From positions 1 to 64,000 of the forward strand of contig NZ_NFLL01000014.1 in the NCBI RefSeq assembly GCF_002160895.1: DNA of 64,000 bases. The letters run 5' to 3'. The notes beneath the pieces were generated by a model, which made no database searches, was not told the DNA's origin, and saw only the letters and a program-made list of their open reading frames with translations. The position numbers and the translations under genes were made by a program. Source of the DNA: Faecalibacterium sp. An122 (GTDB taxonomy: Bacteria > Bacillota > Clostridia > Oscillospirales > Ruminococcaceae). Shown here in pieces: positions 59,467-64,000 of the stretch (the first letter of the stretch is position 1; every line of letters begins with the position of its first letter).

Positions 59467-61391
59467 TCCTATGGGCTGAAAACGAGACCGCCGCCACGGC
59501 GCGGGCGGTGCGGAACCTTTGCCCCGGCGCCGCCGCGGCAGCCATTGCCCGGGCGGATGAAATCTGCCGGCGGGAGTTTCTGTTTCAGGATCACTGGGAG
59601 ATGGAACCCACCTGCCAGCCGGTCCGCTTTCCCGATGGGATGGTGTGGGACGCCGTCCCCGCAGGGGACCCCGAGTGGACCTATGCCCTCAACCGCCACA
59701 CCATCTTTGTGAATCTGGGCAAGGCCTGGCTGTATACCGGCCGGCCCCTTTACCGGGATACCTTTGTGTTTTTGCTAGAGGACTGGCTGCGGCAGGTGCC
59801 CCACACCCCCGCCAGCGAGTCCACCACCTGGCGTGCCCTGGAGGCGGGCCTGCGGCCGGAGAACTGGCTGCGCGCCTTCTGCCTGTTCCGGGGAGCTGTT
59901 CCCGAGAGCCTGCGGGCTCAGGCCGACGAGAGCCTGGCCCGCCACGGGGCGTATCTGGCATCGGCCCATGGACCGTTTCAGAAACTGAGCAACTGGGGGG
60001 CCATCCAGGCCCACGGCCTGTTCCTGATCGGCCTGTGGCTGGGCCGCAAGGACTGGCAGCAGCTGGCTCTGGATCGTCTGGCGGAAAATCTCCGCCGCGC
60101 CGTCCTGCCCGACGGCGTCCAGTGGGAACAGAGCCCCATGTATCACTGTGAGGTGCTCCATACCGTTCTGGACACCCTGCTGCTGGCAAAACAGAACGAT
60201 ATCCCCACGCCGCCCATCCTGGAAGAAAAGGCCCGGGCCATGTGCCGGGCTCTGGCGGTGTGGGCCGCTCCCGATCGCACCATCCTGCCCCAGGGGGACA
60301 GCGACGTCATCGACGCCGGGGACCTGCTGGCGGCGGGCGCCCTGCTGTGGGAGGACCCCCTGCTGGCAGCGGCGGCCCGGGGCCCCTTGTGTGAGGAAAC
60401 CCTGTGGGACTTCGGCCCCGACGCCGCCGCGCGGCTGGCCGCCCGGCCGGCCGCCTGGCCCGAATGCCCCTCCCAGAAGCTGGAAGCCAGCGGCAACTAT
60501 ATGCTGCGCAGCGGCTGGCAGCCGGAGGATACCTTCATCCATCTGCGGGCCGGACGCCTGGGCGGCGGCCACGGCCATGGAGATTTGCTGCATCTGGACG
60601 TGTGGCATGGGGGCGAGGCGGTGCTGGTGGACCCCGGCCGCCTGACCTATGTGGATGGCCCCCGGTGCCAGGCGCTGAAGAGCCCCGCCGCCCACAATAC
60701 CCTCCGGCTGGATGAAACCGACTTCACCCAGTACCGCGCCACCTGGGAGTGGGAGAACATCGCCCAGCCCCTGCCGGCCCGGGCCCATTTTGACCCGGCG
60801 GCGGATTACCTGTTCGCAGGGCATGGGGGATACCTGTCCCGGGGAGCTTTGGTGGAACGGCGTCTGGTCTTTCTCAAGCCGGACCTTCTGGTGGGGGCGG
60901 ATCTCATCCGCAGCGCAGGCGGCCACCAGGCGGAAGCTTACTTCCACTTCGGACAGGGAACCCTGACCCTCAATCCGCGCAGTGTTTTCTGGAAGGGCAG
61001 CCGCACCTGTGCCCAGCTCCACTGGCTCAGCGGCCAGACGGGCTGTGCCTTTGAATCCCCCCGCGCCCCGGTGTACAACACCCTCTGCACCGGGCCGTCC
61101 CTCCGGCTGACGGCCTCCACCAGCGGCACAACGGCGCTGGTGTGGGTGCTGAGCCTGGGCGGCCCCTGCGACGCCCGGCTTGTGCCGGTGACCGACGGGG
61201 CAGGGAAGCCCATTGCCTCCCGCCTGGCCCAGGGAGTCCGGGTGGACAAAGACGGTCAGAGCCGGACGGTACTGTTCAGCTGGCAGGCAGGCCCCCACGA
61301 GGCGGGACTGCTGTGCGCCGACGGCTGCACAGGCTATGGAACGGTTCTCGCCTTTACCCCCCAGTGCCCCGAAGGGCTGTATCTGGACTGA
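59463..61391 (+). CDS. Heparinase II/III-family polysaccharide lyase
   Basis: A 642-residue protein with the two-part layout of heparinase II/III-like lyases: an alpha/alpha toroid (about 40-330; WRALEAGLRPENWLRAF, QKLSNWGAIQAHGLFLIGLWLG, VQWEQSPMYHCEVLHT) and a beta-sandwich domain (about 345-640; GRLGGGHGHGDLLHLDVWHGGEAVLVDPGR, AAHNTLRLDE). Tyr and His in SPMYHCEV and the HGHGD histidines are candidate catalytic residues. No signal peptide, so it should cut imported oligouronides, feeding GH88. Substrate (glycosaminoglycan, alginate-like or other uronide) is open. Confidence 0.88.
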   Translation: MILWAENETAATARAVRNLCPGAAAAAIARADEICRREFLFQDHWEMEPTCQPVRFPDGMVWDAVPAGDPEWTYALNRHTIFVNLGKAWLYTGRPLYRDTFVFLLEDWLRQVPHTPASESTTWRALEAGLRPENWLRAFCLFRGAVPESLRAQADESLARHGAYLASAHGPFQKLSNWGAIQAHGLFLIGLWLGRKDWQQLALDRLAENLRRAVLPDGVQWEQSPMYHCEVLHTVLDTLLLAKQNDIPTPPILEEKARAMCRALAVWAAPDRTILPQGDSDVIDAGDLLAAGALLWEDPLLAAAARGPLCEETLWDFGPDAAARLAARPAAWPECPSQKLEASGNYMLRSGWQPEDTFIHLRAGRLGGGHGHGDLLHLDVWHGGEAVLVDPGRLTYVDGPRCQALKSPAAHNTLRLDETDFTQYRATWEWENIAQPLPARAHFDPAADYLFAGHGGYLSRGALVERRLVFLKPDLLVGADLIRSAGGHQAEAYFHFGQGTLTLNPRSVFWKGSRTCAQLHWLSGQTGCAFESPRAPVYNTLCTGPSLRLTASTSGTTALVWVLSLGGPCDARLVPVTDGAGKPIASRLAQGVRVDKDGQSRTVLFSWQAGPHEAGLLCADGCTGYGTVLAFTPQCPEGLYLD

Positions 61392-61419
61392 CTTGAACGA
61401 CAACGGAAAGGATTATGTT

Positions 61420-63600
61420 ATGATGGACGAAAAACGCACCGGCCGGGTCACCATACCCACCGATCTGGACGCCGTACCCGAGACCCTGACCCTGATGCAG
61501 CGCTGGGGTGCCGACGCCATCCGGGACTGTGACGGCACCGAGTTCCCCGAGGCCCTGCGCAATACCGGGGCCAAGGTGTACGCCACCTACTACACCACCC
61601 GCAAGGACAACGCATGGGCCAAGGCCAACCCCGACGAGATCCAGCAGTGCTATATCATGACCCCCTTCTTCACCGCCGACGGTGAGGGCGCGCTGCAGAT
61701 TCCCCTGATGAAGGGGATCAGCCGGGAGCTGCTGCAGGTCAACGACCGGGACGACATCGCCCGCTGGTGGGAAGTCATGGACCGCACCACCGGCCAGCCC
61801 CTGCCCGCCGGCGCATGGAGCTATGACGCGGACAAGGAAGCGGTGGTGATTTCCGCCCCCGCCGCCTATCATGAGTATACCGTCAGCTTCCTGGCCTACC
61901 TGATCTGGGACCCCGTCCATATGTACAATTCGGTCATCAACGGCTGGACCGATGTGGAGCACCAGATCCCCTTTGACGTCCGCCAGCCCAAGACCCATCA
62001 GTATACCCTGGAGCGCCTGCGCCGCTTCCTAGAGAGCCATCCCTATGTGGACGTGGTGCGGTTCACCACCTTCTTCCACCTGTTCACCCTGGTGTTCGAT
62101 GAGCTGCGCCGGGAAAAATACGTGGACTGGTACGGCTATTCCGCTTCGGTCAGCCCCTATATCCTGGAACAGTTTGAGAAGGAAGTGGGCTACAAATTCC
62201 GCCCCGAGTACATCATCGACCAGGGCTATTACAACAACCAGTACCGCGTCCCCAGCAAAGAGTTCAAGGACTTCCAGGCCTTCCAGCAGCGGGAGGTCAA
62301 CCGTCTGGTGCGGGAGATGACCGACATCGTCCACGAATACGGCAAGGAAGCCATGATGTTCCTGGGAGACCACTGGATCGGCACCGAACCCTTCGGCCCG
62401 GTCTTTGCCCAGTCGGGCGTGGACGCCATCGTGGGCAGCGTGGGCAATGGCTCCACCCTGCGGCTGATTTCGGATATTCCCGGCGTCAAGTACACCGAGG
62501 GCCGGTTCCTGCCTTATTTCTTCCCCGATACCTTCCATGAGGGGGGCGACCCCATCCGGGAGGCCAAGGAGAACTGGGTCACCGCCCGCCGCGCCATCCT
62601 GCGCAAGCCCATCGACCGCGTCCACCAGCTGACCGAGCTGTGCACCCGCTACGGGGAACTGTTCTGTGTCTGGATGGACGGAGCCTGCGGCGAGGGCCCC
62701 AACGGCAAACGGCAGGTCTACGACTGGCCCCGGTACTATGAGACGGTGCGCCGGCTCCAGCCGGGCGCAGTGCTCAGCGTGTGCGGGCCGGATGTCCGAT
62801 GGTGCGGCAACGAGGCGGGACACTGCCGCCCCAGCGAATGGAGCGTGGTGCCCGCCCAGCTGATGGATGCCGCCTATACCGCCGGCCGCTCCCAGCAGGC
62901 CGACGACGGTACTTTCTCCCGCCGGGTGAACCGGCAGGACGAGGACCTGGGCAGCCGGGACGTCATTGCCGCGGCCGGGGAACTGGCCTGGTACCCCGCC
63001 GAGGTGGATACCTCCGTCCGGCCGGGCTGGTTCTACCATCCCGAGGAGGACAGCCAGGTGCGCACCCCCGAGGAACTGCTGGACATCTACCTGGATGCGG
63101 TGGGGGGCAATGCGGCTTTGCTGCTGAATGTGCCGCCCGCCCCCAATGGGCGGATCGCCCCTCCCGACTGCGCCGCCCTGGCTGGGCTGGGCCGGAAGAT
63201 TCAGAACCTGTTTGCGCTGGACCGCACCGGTCTGGGAGAGCTCAGCGCCCCGGGCAGTGCCGAAGGCAACCCGCTCGCCTGCGCCGCCGATGGCCGCAGC
63301 GATACCTGGTGGCAGAGTGCCCCCGGCGAAGGGCAGCCCACCCTGACCCTCACCTTTGCCCAGCCCCAGGAGATCTCCTGCGTGGTGCTGGGGGAGTACC
63401 TGCCCGCCGGCCAGCACATCGAGGCCGGTGAAATCCGGGCCGACGGCCGGACGGTGGCCGGCTTCACGGTGGTGGGCCACAAGCGGATCTGCCGCTTTGC
63501 GCCCGTCCGGGCGAAACAGGTGACCGTCTGTATCACAGCATCCCGGGCCGAACCCGCCCTGCGCCTGCTGGTGGTGTATCGGGAACAACAAGCCGAATAA
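61420..63600 (+). CDS. In-frame GH112-GH29 chimera (both enzymes truncated)
   Basis: A 726-residue protein made of two partial enzymes. Residues 1-400 are the N-terminal barrel of a GH112 galactosyl-N-acetylhexosamine phosphorylase (TGRVTIPTDLDAVPETL, WYGYSASVSPYILEQFE, catalytic acid near D317 in FLGDHWIGTEPFG, VTARRAILRKPIDR). From about 401 on it is the C-terminal part of a GH29 alpha-L-fucosidase (LTELCTRYGELFCVWMDGACGEGPNG, DVRWCGNEAGHCRPSEWSVVP, DLGSRDVI, WYPAEVDTSVRPGWFYHPEED) plus a C-terminal discoidin-like beta-sandwich. GH112 loses its last about 320 residues and GH29 its first barrel strands; neither should be fully active. The junction lies near 62612-62625. ATG 61420 follows AAAGGA. 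Confidence 0.85.
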   Translation: MMDEKRTGRVTIPTDLDAVPETLTLMQRWGADAIRDCDGTEFPEALRNTGAKVYATYYTTRKDNAWAKANPDEIQQCYIMTPFFTADGEGALQIPLMKGISRELLQVNDRDDIARWWEVMDRTTGQPLPAGAWSYDADKEAVVISAPAAYHEYTVSFLAYLIWDPVHMYNSVINGWTDVEHQIPFDVRQPKTHQYTLERLRRFLESHPYVDVVRFTTFFHLFTLVFDELRREKYVDWYGYSASVSPYILEQFEKEVGYKFRPEYIIDQGYYNNQYRVPSKEFKDFQAFQQREVNRLVREMTDIVHEYGKEAMMFLGDHWIGTEPFGPVFAQSGVDAIVGSVGNGSTLRLISDIPGVKYTEGRFLPYFFPDTFHEGGDPIREAKENWVTARRAILRKPIDRVHQLTELCTRYGELFCVWMDGACGEGPNGKRQVYDWPRYYETVRRLQPGAVLSVCGPDVRWCGNEAGHCRPSEWSVVPAQLMDAAYTAGRSQQADDGTFSRRVNRQDEDLGSRDVIAAAGELAWYPAEVDTSVRPGWFYHPEEDSQVRTPEELLDIYLDAVGGNAALLLNVPPAPNGRIAPPDCAALAGLGRKIQNLFALDRTGLGELSAPGSAEGNPLACAADGRSDTWWQSAPGEGQPTLTLTFAQPQEISCVVLGEYLPAGQHIEAGEIRADGRTVAGFTVVGHKRICRFAPVRAKQVTVCITASRAEPALRLLVVYREQQAE

Positions 63601-63611
63601 ACCCAAAACCA

Positions 63612-63646
63612 ACGCCGGGGAACAATTTGTTCCCCGGCGTATTTGT
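63612..63646 (+). terminator. Terminator of the glycan operon
   Basis: ACGCCGGGGAACAA (63612-63625) pairs perfectly with TTGTTCCCCGGCGT (63627-63640), followed by ATTTG. Confidence 0.8.
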
Positions 63647-63787
63647 ATGCCGAAAACTCCCGCAGGGCGGACGGTTCAGAGACGGCAGAGCGTGAAAATA
63701 TGCGCTGTTCGGTTTAAAAGTTCGTTTTTGCGCCCCGTCCGCTCCTCAGGGTCTGCGGCGTATATCCGCCCTTTGCCTCAAAACAAC

Positions 63788-63831
63788 AGAAAGCGGCCCG
63801 GAACAGCGTTGGCTGAACCGGGCCGCTTTCT
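63788..63831 (-). terminator. Terminator of the gene at the right edge
   Basis: AGAAAGCGGCCCGG (63788-63801) pairs perfectly with CCGGGCCGCTTTCT (63818-63831). It lies downstream of the minus-strand gene ending at 63907; T-richness on that strand is modest. Confidence 0.6.
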
Positions 63832-63906
63832 GCTTGGACTTTGAAGGAATAAGAAATAGGAATGAGAATGGGTATAGGAATGCAGGGACTGCCAGGCGGG
63901 GCAGGG

Positions 63907-64000
63907 TCAGGATTTGGCCTGGCGTTCTTTTTTGACGATGCGGAAGGTGTAGCTGCTCAGCAGGAAGCCCAGCACTGCAAAGACCGCCATCATGAAAAAG
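63907..64000 (-). CDS. C-terminus of a membrane protein (partial)
   Basis: Only the last 30 or so codons are in the window. On the minus strand they read a hydrophobic helix (FFMMAVFAVLGFLLSSYTF) and a basic tail (RIVKKERQAKS, then TGA). A final membrane helix with a basic tail is common in sugar:cation symporters and other carriers, but the family cannot be told from this piece. The gene continues beyond base 64000. Confidence 0.55.
   Translation of the reverse strand, partial: FFMMAVFAVLGFLLSSYTFRIVKKERQAKS

Noticed and set aside
1-64000. CRISPR arrays, insertion sequences, prophage genes, rRNA or a replication origin.
   Set aside because: No regularly spaced repeats, transposase or phage motifs, rRNA sequence or DnaA-box cluster were found on reading both strands.

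Overview
The window comes from a GC-rich anaerobic Firmicute, most likely an Oscillospiraceae/Ruminococcaceae gut commensal of the Faecalibacterium/Gemmiger/Subdoligranulum type. The call rests on clostridial family genes (DUF4364, DUF951, the NifU-like/GGGtGRT pair, YesM/YesN two-component genes), sigma-A promoters with a recurrent TATACTG -10 box, AGGAGG-type ribosome binding sites, and many genes for plant- and host-glycan use. The exact species cannot be read from the sequence alone. No rRNA, CRISPR array, transposase, integrase or phage gene was seen.

Layout. 1-530: palindrome-rich intergenic DNA. 530-8560: housekeeping genes (DUF4364, S1-like protein, DUF951, prfA, Sua5/YwlC, coaE, lytic transglycosylase, M18 aminopeptidase, anion permease). 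8828-15731: polysaccharide deacetylase, tRNA-Leu(GAG), tRNA-Arg(CCU), YfcC-type carrier, M20 dipeptidase, glycerate kinase, DUF4097 protein. 16026-17932: a structured leader with a terminator, then a NifU-like scaffold protein and a GGGtGRT protein. 18105-21422: Y-family DNA polymerase operon and CorA. 21506-26279: a sucrose/raffinose operon (GH36, scrA, truncated scrB) joined head to head to a truncated AraC gene. 26393-28747: rhodanese-tailed CoA-disulfide-reductase-like flavoprotein and a cupin. 28924-34978: a deoxysugar regulon (rhaD, a FucI/AraA-type isomerase, rhaB, fucO, AraC regulator) with two matching operators. 35016-38175: LacI and three unknown membrane proteins. 38432-44806: a LacI-controlled fructoside operon (SBP, two permeases, GH32, fructokinase). 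44933-47276: truncated ABC exporter joined head to head to a truncated LysR gene. 47337-48958: SDR and a type A chloramphenicol acetyltransferase. 49014-63600: YesN/YesM two-component pair and a large glycan operon (SBP, two permeases, PHP protein, GH88, MFS, heparinase II/III-like protein, and a GH112-GH29 chimera). 63907-64000: end of a membrane protein gene running off the window.

How the genes work together. The accessory part is a set of sugar modules, each with its own regulator, transporter and enzymes: sucrose and alpha-galactosides by PTS, fructosides by ABC import plus GH32 and fructokinase, L-rhamnose and/or L-fucose through isomerase, kinase, aldolase and lactaldehyde reductase, and uronate-containing oligosaccharides through cytoplasmic GH88 and a heparinase-like lyase. 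GH112 and GH29 remnants point to host mucin or milk-type glycans.

Three coding junctions (about 25.98, 46.53 and 62.62 kb) join halves of unrelated genes. Each is what a clean deletion would leave, but an assembly error would look the same. They and the structured leader before the NifU-like/GGGtGRT pair are the observations most worth checking.
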